Of a stretch of 15,270 bases of DNA, positions 1-7,033 are shown in pieces; the first letter of the stretch is position 1, and each line of letters begins with the position of its first letter. A program made the translations under genes and the position numbers. Source of the DNA: Bacteroidota bacterium (GTDB taxonomy: Bacteria > Bacteroidota > Bacteroidia > Chitinophagales > Chitinophagaceae); contig JAEZDC010000084.1 in the NCBI GenBank assembly GCA_023429825.1, forward strand, positions 1 through 15,270. Reading direction: 5' to 3'. The notes below the pieces were generated by a model. That model was not told the DNA's origin, did not search any database, and saw nothing but the letters and a program-made list of their open reading frames with translations.

Positions 1-410
1 ACCTGGTAGGAAGAATTGAGAAGATAGAGGAACTGCAACTGGAGATCAAAAAAATAGAGCCTGCAAGAAGAACCAAGATCAAGGAAGGATTGCAAAAGGT
101 GATAGAGGAGAATGTGGGTAAGGAGAACTACGATCCGAACAGGATGGAGCAGGAGATCATTTATTATATAGAGAAAATTGACATCAGCGAGGAGCAGCAA
201 AGGCTGAAGAGCCATTGTGACTACTTCAGGCAGATCATGAATGAAAAGGAAGTGAGTAAGGGTAAAAAGTTGTCGTTTATCCTGCAGGAGATCGGCAGGG
301 AGATCAATACAACGGGGTCAAAAGCGTATGATAGCGAAGTGCAGAAATTTGTTGTATTGATGAAAGACGAATTGGAAAAAGCAAAAGAGCAAATATTGAA
401 TGTTTTATAG
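1..410 (+). CDS. yicC: YicC-family endoribonuclease, C-terminal part (5' end outside window)
   Basis: The reading frame is open from the left edge (first full codon at base 3) to the TAG at 408-410, so only about the last 135 residues are present. The C-terminal YicC/DUF1732 signature is clear: an acidic stretch with EQEIIYYIEKIDISEE, then RLKSHCDYF, then GKKLSFILQEIGREINTTGSKA, and an ending resembling the ELEKxxEQxxNV end of the family. E. coli YicC is an endoribonuclease acting on RNA; the family is cytoplasmic. In many bacteria yicC precedes gmk, but here it is followed after 16 bases by gldH. An internal ATG in another frame at 400 overlaps the end of this gene but is not needed as the next start. 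The family call is confident; the biological role in this organism is inferred from homologues. Confidence 0.9.
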   Translation, partial: LVGRIEKIEELQLEIKKIEPARRTKIKEGLQKVIEENVGKENYDPNRMEQEIIYYIEKIDISEEQQRLKSHCDYFRQIMNEKEVSKGKKLSFILQEIGREINTTGSKAYDSEVQKFVVLMKDELEKAKEQILNVL

Positions 411-426
411 CAGGTACATTTGCAAG

Positions 427-894
427 ATGAAATTTCGCAGTATTCTTATAGGAAGTATTTTGATGGGGTTGCTTGCAGCTTGCAATGTGAAGAATGATCT
501 TTTTGAACAACTTGCTTCTTTCCCTAAACACGAATGGGGCGGAGATGAAAAAAAGAGCTTCACTTTTGAGATACAGGATTCATCGAAACAGTATAGGATA
601 TATTTTGTGTTCCGTCATTTTGATGCATACCGTTATAAAAATATCTGGTTAGATATCCAACTGAAAACACCTGCCACCACTTACCAGGTAAAACGAGAAT
701 TTACTTTAGCAGACAATGAAAAATGGAACGGCACTACTATAGATGACATAGTGGAGCAAAGAATTCCTTTTGATGCAGATGCTGCCACCTTAAAGCCCGG
801 AACTTATACTATTACATTGCAGCATATAATGCGGGAAGATCCTTTGCAAGGTGTACTTAATGCAGGAATACGAGTAGAAAAAGTAAATCCATGA
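427..894 (+). CDS. gldH: Gliding motility lipoprotein GldH
   Basis: The product has 155 residues from the ATG at 427. This start gives a compact lipoprotein signal: Lys2 and Arg4, a hydrophobic core, and a lipobox LLAAC with Cys19 as the lipidated residue. An upstream in-frame ATG at 400 would overlap yicC and add nine residues before the signal, so 427 is preferred. The mature part follows the GldH pattern: F-P-x-x-x-W near the start, an RxYFVFRHxDxYRYxNIWL block, LADxxKWNGTxxDDI, and near the end an HIMREDPLxGVLNAGIRVE block. GldH is an outer-envelope lipoprotein needed for gliding and linked SprB/type IX functions in Flavobacterium. Presence alone does not prove that this strain glides. 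The TGA overlaps the ATG of the next kinase gene (ATGA), suggesting translational coupling. Confidence 0.85.
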   Translation: MKFRSILIGSILMGLLAACNVKNDLFEQLASFPKHEWGGDEKKSFTFEIQDSSKQYRIYFVFRHFDAYRYKNIWLDIQLKTPATTYQVKREFTLADNEKWNGTTIDDIVEQRIPFDADAATLKPGTYTITLQHIMREDPLQGVLNAGIRVEKVNP

Positions 895-1859
895 GCCTCC
901 GCAAATCAAGGCTGGCTGTTATTACATTTATTTATTGGGTGTTGTTGCTGTATGTGATTGCAGCATTGACGTTTTGGTTTATTTCCCTGGAAAACCTGAA
1001 TGATCAAATGACTGACCTGCGTCTTAACGAGTTAAGAAAAGATGATGTTCGTTATGAGTCGCAAAGAACGGAGATCCTTGATCAGAACCGAAGAAAGTCT
1101 ATCCAATATATAGGAGAAGGTGTAACGTTTCTCTTCCTGATCCTGGTAGGTGCTGTATTTGTTTACCGGGCTGTGCGTAGACAAATAAAAGTTTCTCAGC
1201 AACAGCAAAACTTCATGATGGCGATCACTCATGAACTTAAAACGCCAATAGCGATCACTCAACTAAACCTTCAAACGTTACTTAAACGTCAACTTACGGA
1301 CGAGCAGAAAGAAAAGTTGATCAATAAAACATTGGATGAGGCTGACAGGTTAAACGACCTTTGTAATAACATACTCGTCACGGCACAATTGGAAGGAGGT
1401 AATTATGTTCCTTCCACACAAAATGTGAACCTGAGTGAGCTTGCTGAAACCATAATACAAGATTTTTCTGATCGCTTTCCACATCGTGAATTTGACACGG
1501 ATATAGAGCAAGGCATTAATATAACAGGTGAAGAGTTACTGCTGAAGATGCTGTTAAACAATCTTATTGAAAATGCTTTAAAGTATTCGAGTCACAAAGC
1601 TGTTACAGTGGTACTTGCAAAGGAGAATCATCATGTTTTCCTTAAAGTGAAGGATGAAGGCCTTGGCATAAATGCTCACGAAAAGCAAAAGGTTTTTGAA
1701 AAATTTTACCGGGTAGGAGATGAAGATGTGCGAAAAACAAAAGGCACAGGACTAGGGCTGTATTTATGCAAACGTATTGCGAAGGCGCATAATGCTAACA
1801 TTACTATTTCGGATAATCAGCCGCAAGGAAGTATTTTTACAGTAACTTTTAAAGTATGA
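891..1859 (+). CDS. Membrane sensor histidine kinase (HisKA/HATPase)
   Basis: The product has 322 residues. Two transmembrane segments are visible, about residues 9-32 and 74-93, enclosing a short periplasmic loop of roughly 40 polar residues with no recognisable sensor fold. A Gln-rich stretch leads into the HisKA H-box, FMMAITHELKTP, with His114 as the phosphoacceptor. The HATPase domain has an N-box NNLIENALKYS (Asn224, Asn228), a DEGLGI G1 box at 255-260, an F-box with FEKFYR at 269-274, and a GTGLGL G2 box at 285-290. All key residues are intact, so an active kinase is expected. The gene overlaps gldH by ATGA upstream and the response regulator by ATGA downstream, so the pair surely works together. 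The signal sensed is unknown; the short loop suggests sensing in or near the membrane or through a partner. Confidence 0.95.
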   Translation: MSLRKSRLAVITFIYWVLLLYVIAALTFWFISLENLNDQMTDLRLNELRKDDVRYESQRTEILDQNRRKSIQYIGEGVTFLFLILVGAVFVYRAVRRQIKVSQQQQNFMMAITHELKTPIAITQLNLQTLLKRQLTDEQKEKLINKTLDEADRLNDLCNNILVTAQLEGGNYVPSTQNVNLSELAETIIQDFSDRFPHREFDTDIEQGINITGEELLLKMLLNNLIENALKYSSHKAVTVVLAKENHHVFLKVKDEGLGINAHEKQKVFEKFYRVGDEDVRKTKGTGLGLYLCKRIAKAHNANITISDNQPQGSIFTVTFKV

Positions 1860-2563
1860 GCCAACAATCAAAAGGGTCGGTATTAATTGTTGAAGATGAA
1901 CAAAGCTTGCATGAAACACTGAAGCTGAATTTAGAGATGGAAGGCTATGAAGTATCTTCTGCATTTGACGGTAATGAGGCCATTAAATCTGTGCAAAATG
2001 AATATTTCGACCTGATCATTATGGATATAATGATACCAGAGATCAATGGTATTGCAGTTACAGAAAGTATCCGGGTTCAAAACAATCAAACACCTATATT
2101 AATATTAAGTGCTAAGAACAGCAGTGCAGACCGTGTACTTGGATTGAAGAAAGGAGCTGACGATTATCTTACTAAGCCTTTCGATTTAGAAGAATTGCTC
2201 TTGCGGGTTGAAAAGTTAATTCATAAGAATAAAAGGCTACAGGTAAAGGAGGACATAGGCGATGTTTACCAGTTTGGAAATAACAGGATTGATTTCAACG
2301 CACAGGAAGCTACTACGTTTGAAAGTAAGACTGTCCAGCTTAGTAAAAAGGAAGCAATGTTGCTGAAGTTGCTGATCGAATACAAGGGTGACGTAGTAAC
2401 CAGGGAAAAGATCTTGCAGGTAGTATGGGGCTATAATGTATATCCTACTACAAGAACAATAGATAATTTCATTTTAAACTTCAGAAAGTACTTTGAGGAA
2501 GATAGCAGGAACCCCAAATATTTTCATTCGGTAAGAGGAGTGGGATATAAGTTTACAGAGTAA
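1856..2563 (+). CDS. OmpR/PhoB-family response regulator
   Basis: The product has 235 residues, the usual size for the family. The receiver domain (about 8-120) has the acidic pair Glu13-Asp14, the phosphoacceptor Asp57 in LIIMDIMIP, Ser85 in the switch position, and Lys107 in LTKPF. The C-terminal winged-helix DNA-binding domain (about 140-233) has LSKKEAMLLKLL, the recognition-helix region around TTRTIDNFILNFRKYFE, and the closing HSVRGVGYKF wing. It is a DNA-binding transcription factor activated by the kinase encoded immediately upstream; the two genes share an ATGA. Targets are unknown. Its stop codon lies inside the 3' end of the oppositely oriented batD gene, an 11-base tail-to-tail overlap (2553-2563). 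Confidence 0.96.
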   Translation: MSQQSKGSVLIVEDEQSLHETLKLNLEMEGYEVSSAFDGNEAIKSVQNEYFDLIIMDIMIPEINGIAVTESIRVQNNQTPILILSAKNSSADRVLGLKKGADDYLTKPFDLEELLLRVEKLIHKNKRLQVKEDIGDVYQFGNNRIDFNAQEATTFESKTVQLSKKEAMLLKLLIEYKGDVVTREKILQVVWGYNVYPTTRTIDNFILNFRKYFEEDSRNPKYFHSVRGVGYKFTE

Positions 2564-4292
2564 TATCGCCATTGTACGCCTGCTGCAATTTATCCAGCAC
2601 TTCTTTTTTGGATGTAGTATTTACCGGGGTATATAACGCTTCATTGCAATCTTTAACAAGCTGTGCCAGTACATTCTTATCTGCTGTACTTTCTTCCATC
2701 ATTTGACTGGCTATGCCTCTTGCCTTACTATAAAACTCTTTATCATCCTGTAGCTGTACAAGATCACCGTATTCTGCAGAAAAGTTGAAGACTGCTTTTG
2801 GAGTTTCAATGATTTCAGTTGATACTGCAGCACCTGAATTTGTGACAGTAAGGCCTTGTCTCCGTTTTGTTTTGCTAATTGCAATAATGATTCCGCCGAT
2901 CACAAATAGAATGGGGACCAGGAAAAATAAATATTGAGGAGTAAGTCCTGAATCTTTTACAGCTACTGTATGACCCTTTGTCTTTTGTATAGTAGCATTT
3001 TTTACGATCAGGTCTAATGGGTTTGTTTCAAGCGTTTCATATTTTCCTTTAGCCGGATTAAAAAAAGTAAAGGTTACGGCGGGCATCTTCAGATTGCCTT
3101 TCTCGTTGCATTCAAATGGAATTTCGAATATTTTTTTCCCGCTTACAGGAAACTGTAATTTGTCCACTTCTTCAATCACTGTTTCATCGAAGTGATACAT
3201 GTTTTTACTCCATTGTATTTTCGGGAGATTTACTGAGTTGAAATTTCCTTCTCCATTCACTATAACAAGTAAAGAGTTTGTTTCATTAGAAGCGATCGTA
3301 TCTTTTTTTAGTCTGGTAAATACCTGGAACTTACCTACCGCTCCATTGAAGCTTTCATTTTCATTTGTGGCAGGGAGGTCCATTACTTCAATATTGATGG
3401 GATCGTTGCTTATAGTTACCGTATGTTCTTCAGTGCGTGGGGCATCATAGAACCGATCCCGTGAACTTGAAGGAGATGAGAAAAAGCTGATATTATTTTC
3501 AACGGATGTCTGCCCTACTGTTACAATTCCCGCCTGTAAGGGTAACAGCTGTACTTTTCTTATTACATAGCTTCTGTAAGTTTTTCCATTGATCACTTCA
3601 CGTTTTTCAATGCCATCAGTTTCAGTTGTCATTTCTACAACCGTAGCTGCGGAAAAGTTTGGCTGCTTTACTACTCTTGATCTTGTATTTAATCTTGAAT
3701 ACAATTTATAAGTTACAAGTATCGGTTCACCTACATAACATTTTTTCTTACTAACAGAAGCCTTTACAAACAGGTTCTTTTTCACTTTTGCGCTGATATT
3801 TTCCCCATGCTTCAAAATGCTTTCACTCGCAAAATCATCCCGTGGTTCATCCGCCATAAGATCGATTAATTGCAAACTGTTGTTGGGTGTAGGAGTTCCG
3901 GGGAGATGATCTTCTTTTTTAACGGTGATACTAACATCTTTGCAGGATAGATTTTTTCCATCTGCTTCTACGGTTGTGCCCGGCAATTTTAAATCACCAC
4001 TGCGTACTGGTATTAAAAGATAAACGTATTTGGTTACTGCTTGTGAACGCCCATTGATCGTAGATGACATTTGCGAAAAAGAAGGCCCCGATAATATCTG
4101 CCAATCCTTTGTAAGATAAGGAGGAATAAAGTTGCTTATCCTGGTAGTTCCATTGATCACATATTCTACCTGCACCTGGTCTTTCTTTCCAATTTCTTTT
4201 GAAGAAACTACAATACTGAACTCCTGTCCAAAAACACTTTGCATCACTACTAAACTTACAAAGCTCAATATATATTTCAGGCTCAGTTTCAT
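2553..4292 (-). CDS. batD: BatD-family (oxygen tolerance) membrane-anchored protein
   Basis: The product has 579 residues. An N-terminal signal peptide (about 1-22, hydrophobic core YILSFVSLVV, likely cut at VFG/Q) is followed by a large beta-rich exported region. This has the typical BatD opening, FSIVVSSKEIGKKDQVQVEYVING, and later PILVTYKLYSR and VQLLPLQAGIVTVG blocks. One C-terminal transmembrane helix lies at about 453-474 followed by a cytoplasmic tail of about 100 residues. Bacteroidota BatD proteins usually sit in a moxR-batA-batB-batC-batD-batE operon; here none of those is adjacent, so this is a solitary copy. Its role (envelope or aerotolerance support) is inferred from the family. 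A good Bacteroidota-type promoter lies directly upstream on the minus strand. The 3' end overlaps that of the response regulator. Confidence 0.85.
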   Translation of the reverse strand: MKLSLKYILSFVSLVVMQSVFGQEFSIVVSSKEIGKKDQVQVEYVINGTTRISNFIPPYLTKDWQILSGPSFSQMSSTINGRSQAVTKYVYLLIPVRSGDLKLPGTTVEADGKNLSCKDVSITVKKEDHLPGTPTPNNSLQLIDLMADEPRDDFASESILKHGENISAKVKKNLFVKASVSKKKCYVGEPILVTYKLYSRLNTRSRVVKQPNFSAATVVEMTTETDGIEKREVINGKTYRSYVIRKVQLLPLQAGIVTVGQTSVENNISFFSSPSSSRDRFYDAPRTEEHTVTISNDPINIEVMDLPATNENESFNGAVGKFQVFTRLKKDTIASNETNSLLVIVNGEGNFNSVNLPKIQWSKNMYHFDETVIEEVDKLQFPVSGKKIFEIPFECNEKGNLKMPAVTFTFFNPAKGKYETLETNPLDLIVKNATIQKTKGHTVAVKDSGLTPQYLFFLVPILFVIGGIIIAISKTKRRQGLTVTNSGAAVSTEIIETPKAVFNFSAEYGDLVQLQDDKEFYSKARGIASQMMEESTADKNVLAQLVKDCNEALYTPVNTTSKKEVLDKLQQAYNGDITL

Positions 4293-4299
4293 GCGTTCG

Positions 4300-4333
4300 C
4301 AAATTTAGCTTCAGATATCCGCAAGCCATCAAA
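4300..4333 (-). promoter_or_regulatory. Bacteroidota sigma-A-type promoter for batD
   Basis: On the minus strand the box TAAATTTG (4307 to 4300) matches the Bacteroidota -7 consensus TAnnTTTG exactly. A TTTG at 4333 to 4330 lies 22 bases upstream, within the reported 17-23 base spacing to the -33 element. The box ends only seven bases before the batD ATG (4292), so the transcript would be leaderless or have a leader of only a few bases. The assignment rests on motif match and position. Confidence 0.6.
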
Positions 4334-4374
4334 AAAGCAGGTTAATGCATGTTAAAAAATCATTCATTTAACTG

Positions 4375-4382
4375 TATGTTTG
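4375..4382 (+). promoter_or_regulatory. -7 promoter box for the arginase-like gene
   Basis: TATGTTTG matches TAnnTTTG exactly and ends 15 bases before the ATG at 4398. No clear TTG lies at the right distance upstream; the nearest candidate is a TTA at 4352-4354 with a spacing of 20. The box also argues against a TTG start at 4380, since that codon would fall inside the promoter and upstream of any transcript. Confidence 0.45.
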
Positions 4383-4397
4383 CTCAAACTACGCTGC

Positions 4398-5531
4398 ATG
4401 TCGCTGCATACCATTGTTGATTTTCTCCAACCCATTAACAGCTACGAACTTTCTAACGACGAAGGATATAAAGACACGCAGATCGGCCGTAATGTGTACC
4501 TGCATGAAGATGAGTTCCCTGATATTGAGGATGCAGATTTAGTGATCGTAGGTTGTGGCGAAACCCGGGGTGCCGGTTCAGATCAAAACAATAATGCTGC
4601 TCCGGATGCGATCAGGAAAGAATTTTATTCATTATATCACTGGCACGCAGATATCAAACTTGCAGATATAGGAAATGTGAAGCCTGGTGCGTCTCTTAAT
4701 GATACATATGCGGCACTCAAATCTGTAGTGTCTGAATTACTGGAGCAGAAGAAACGTTTAGTGATATTAGGTGGCAGTCACGATGTAACCTTAGCTCAAT
4801 ACAATGCATATGGTGCAATTAATAAGATCGTAGAGGCCACTGCAGTCGATTCAAAGATCGATCTGAATATGGATAGTGTGTTGCCTGCCGATAATTTTTT
4901 AATGGAGATGCTTACCGGCGATCCTAACTACATCCGGCATTACAATCACATAGGTTTCCAGAGTTATTTTGTTCATCCCAAAATGTTGGAGACGATCGAT
5001 AAGCTTCGGTTTGATTGTTACCGTGTTGGCCGGGTAAAAGAAAATATTGAAGAGATGGAACCTGTTGTTCGGAACAGCAATATGTTCAGCTTCGATATTT
5101 CGGCCATTCAATATGCGCATGCACCAGCAAATCGATTAACACCAAATGGTTTTACAGGTGAAGAAGCATGCATTCTTATGCAATATGCAGGTATGGCGCC
5201 TGATCTGAGTACGATCGGTATCTATGGTTATGACCCCTCAAAAGATGTGGATGCTCTTACTGCAAAACAAATCTCGCACATGCTTTGGTATTTGATGGAT
5301 GGTGTACATCGCGGTAAGCAGGAAGCGCAGCTGGTGAACAGGAATGAATACAACGAATTTCGATTGGCATTTGCAGAAGTAGAAGCCACTTTTTTGCAAA
5401 GCAAACGTACAGGCAGATGGTGGATGCATATGCCGGATGGAAGATATATTGCCTGCAGTCATTACGATTATATCACTGCAGCAAGCAATGATATTCCTGA
5501 GAGATGGATGAGAGCAGTGGAAAGGAGTTGA
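4398..5531 (+). CDS. Arginase/formimidoylglutamase-superfamily protein with altered metal site
   Basis: The product has 377 residues from the ATG at 4398. An in-frame TTG at 4380 would add six residues but lies in the putative promoter box. Ureohydrolase landmarks are present in order: VIVGCGETRGAG and NAAPDAIRKEFY near the N terminus, LGGSHD (His128) in place of GGDHS, VDSKID (Asp151, Asp155) in place of the DAHxD motif, SFDIS (Asp233) in place of SFDxD, then PNGFTGEEACILMQYAG, and RWWMHMP near the C terminus. The family hydrolyses guanidino or formimino groups with a two-manganese centre. Here one His (now Lys153) and one Asp (now Ser235) are replaced, so catalysis on the usual substrates is uncertain. 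Related Bacteroidota proteins are commonly labelled formimidoylglutamase. No histidine-utilisation genes lie nearby, so I give no gene symbol. Confidence 0.75.
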   Translation: MSLHTIVDFLQPINSYELSNDEGYKDTQIGRNVYLHEDEFPDIEDADLVIVGCGETRGAGSDQNNNAAPDAIRKEFYSLYHWHADIKLADIGNVKPGASLNDTYAALKSVVSELLEQKKRLVILGGSHDVTLAQYNAYGAINKIVEATAVDSKIDLNMDSVLPADNFLMEMLTGDPNYIRHYNHIGFQSYFVHPKMLETIDKLRFDCYRVGRVKENIEEMEPVVRNSNMFSFDISAIQYAHAPANRLTPNGFTGEEACILMQYAGMAPDLSTIGIYGYDPSKDVDALTAKQISHMLWYLMDGVHRGKQEAQLVNRNEYNEFRLAFAEVEATFLQSKRTGRWWMHMPDGRYIACSHYDYITAASNDIPERWMRAVERS

Positions 5532-5539
5532 AAATAATT

Positions 5540-5615
5540 AATAAGAAACGAGAAATAAGAAATAAGGAAATTGTCGTTTTACTTTCTTATTCCTCATTAT
5601 GCACTTCTTATTTTT
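5540..5615. repeat. AT-rich imperfect inverted repeat between genes
   Basis: The left arm (5540-5570) is purine-rich, with three tandem copies of a motif close to AATAAGAAA, at about 5540, 5554 and 5561. The right arm (5583-5615) is pyrimidine-rich with two TTCTTATT-like units and reads, on the other strand, as a similar AATAAGAA-type series. The loop is about 12 bases. Pairing is imperfect and needs an indel. It could act as a weak bidirectional terminator after the arginase-like gene or be a remnant of a dispersed intergenic repeat. I cannot tell which from one copy. Confidence 0.4.
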
Positions 5616-5642
5616 CATTTATAAATACCAACTATAGTTTTT

Positions 5643-7016
5643 ATGGCATCGTCCCTTGCGTCGCAATCACTTCATCTGTATACCATCGGGCAGCAGAAAG
5701 CCCGGTCTTTATTTTTCATTTCTTGTTACTTGTTCATTCTTCTCACTTCTTGTTCAGTTACCAAACAAATTTCCAAACAAGCACAACGATCAATCTTCAC
5801 TGATAGTAATTTCAATGCCGCACATATAGGTATCAGTATCTATGATCCTTCAACTAATAAATATTTATACAACTACCAGGGAGATAAATATTTTATACCT
5901 GCAAGTAATACCAAGCTGTTCTCTTGTTATGCGGCAATGAAACATTTGGGAGATAGTTTGGTGGGCTTAAAGTTTAAGCTAATAGAAAAGGATAGCACAG
6001 CTTTTATAGAATCAACAGGAGATCCTACTTTTTTACACCCTGATTTTTCTAGCCATCCGGTTTTCGAATTTTTAAAAAGACCTTTGTTTTTTATATATAA
6101 TAAGGAAGACAATTTTCGAACTTCTAAATGGGGGAATGGATGGGCATGGAATGATTACCAGCAAGATTATATGGCTGAGAGGAGTGCCTTTCCTATTTAC
6201 GGGAATTTGATCACTCTTAAGGTTTTGTCAGATACCTTATCTATTATTCCAAAAATTAAACTCGATTATGGGGGAGAATCTGATTACAACGAAATGTATC
6301 AAAACAGGGCAGCCTATTATCGATATTGGCGGAGTGAAAATGAGAATATCATATTATGGGATACAACAAAAGCTAAGTTTACTTTTAGACAGATTCCTAT
6401 GTTTACTTCTCGCTATAACGTCATAAAATTTATTAATGATACACTGCATAACCGAAAAATAGGATTATCTAAAACTCGGGTAGGTACAACAGATGTTATT
6501 CATTCCCACCCTACCGATTCTCTTCTCAAGCCCATGATGCACCGCAGCGATAATTTCTTCGCTGAACAATCACTTCTCATGGTCAGCAACAAAATGCTTG
6601 GAGTGATGAATGACAGTAAGATTATAGATAGTTTACTTAAAACCGATCTCAAAGATCTTCCACAAAAACCTCGTTGGGTAGATGGTTCAGGCCTCAGTCG
6701 CTATAATAACTTCACACCGCAAAGCTTTGTATCGTTGTTGAATAAAATGAAAAATGAATTCGACTGGAACCGTATCACCACGCTTCTCCCGACAGGCAAT
6801 GAAGGAACGCTTTCTGGTTTGTATAAAGATCACGTTAACCGCATCTACGCCAAAACAGGAACATTAAGCGGACAAGTTGCGTTAAGTGGTTATCTCATCA
6901 CCAAGAAAAACAAAACACTCATCTTTTCTGTATTGGTGAATAATCATCAAGCTTCAGCAGGAAACATAAGAAGAGCAATAGAGAAATTTCTAACTTCAGT
7001 GATAGAGAAGTATTGA
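5643..7016 (+). CDS. dacB: D-alanyl-D-alanine carboxypeptidase/endopeptidase (PBP4, peptidase S13), lipoprotein
   Basis: The product has 457 residues from the ATG at 5643. Penicillin-binding motifs are complete: SxxK as SNTK (Ser88 nucleophile, Lys91), SxN as SDN (302-304) in HRSDNFFAEQ, and KTG at 404-406 in YAKTGTLSG. The spacing, with a long insert between the first and second motifs, fits the S13/PBP4 family, which trims or cuts peptidoglycan peptides in the periplasm. A hydrophobic segment (about 22-36) ends in LLTSC, so Cys37 is probably lipidated and the protein membrane-anchored. The first 21 residues before this segment are unusual: their codons are 35/63 G+C within very AT-rich surroundings and include hairpins. 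The true start is therefore uncertain, but no better start codon lies closer to the signal. It ends 17 bases from the convergent mutL. Confidence 0.88.
   Translation: MASSLASQSLHLYTIGQQKARSLFFISCYLFILLTSCSVTKQISKQAQRSIFTDSNFNAAHIGISIYDPSTNKYLYNYQGDKYFIPASNTKLFSCYAAMKHLGDSLVGLKFKLIEKDSTAFIESTGDPTFLHPDFSSHPVFEFLKRPLFFIYNKEDNFRTSKWGNGWAWNDYQQDYMAERSAFPIYGNLITLKVLSDTLSIIPKIKLDYGGESDYNEMYQNRAAYYRYWRSENENIILWDTTKAKFTFRQIPMFTSRYNVIKFINDTLHNRKIGLSKTRVGTTDVIHSHPTDSLLKPMMHRSDNFFAEQSLLMVSNKMLGVMNDSKIIDSLLKTDLKDLPQKPRWVDGSGLSRYNNFTPQSFVSLLNKMKNEFDWNRITTLLPTGNEGTLSGLYKDHVNRIYAKTGTLSGQVALSGYLITKKNKTLIFSVLVNNHQASAGNIRRAIEKFLTSVIEKY
5656..5666. repeat. 11-base palindrome in the 5' end of the PBP4 gene
   Basis: TTGCG-T-CGCAA is a perfect 5+1+5 inverted repeat beginning 13 bases into the reading frame. 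It lies in the GC-rich block that also holds the hairpin at 5685-5706. It could be an operator, part of a repeat element, or chance. Confidence 0.35.
5685..5720 (+). terminator. Terminator-like hairpin inside the PBP4 N-terminal codons
   Basis: CGGGC (5687-5691) pairs with GCCCG (5700-5704) across an eight-base loop; an A-T pair and a T-G wobble extend the stem to seven pairs. A T-rich run (from about 5706, with TTTATTTTT) follows. The structure looks like an intrinsic terminator or attenuator on the plus strand, but it falls within the coding frame as called. It may be chance, a leader-region attenuator if the real start is different, or the end of an inserted repeat element. Confidence 0.35.
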
Positions 7017-7033
7017 TTATGCCAGGAGACAGG

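Noticed and set aside
3994..4332. Minus-strand frame of 112 codons over the batD start
   Set aside because: It is a shifted frame within batD, which has a signal peptide, family motifs and a promoter in its own frame.
5504..5803. Open frame of 99 codons across the arginase-like gene end and the PBP4 gene start
   Set aside because: It overlaps the PBP4 gene, in which all catalytic motifs are present in the other frame, and its own translation is low-complexity without any family features.
7017..7033. Possible bidirectional terminator between the convergent PBP4 and mutL genes
   Set aside because: The 17-base gap and its flanks show no stable inverted repeat with a T run.
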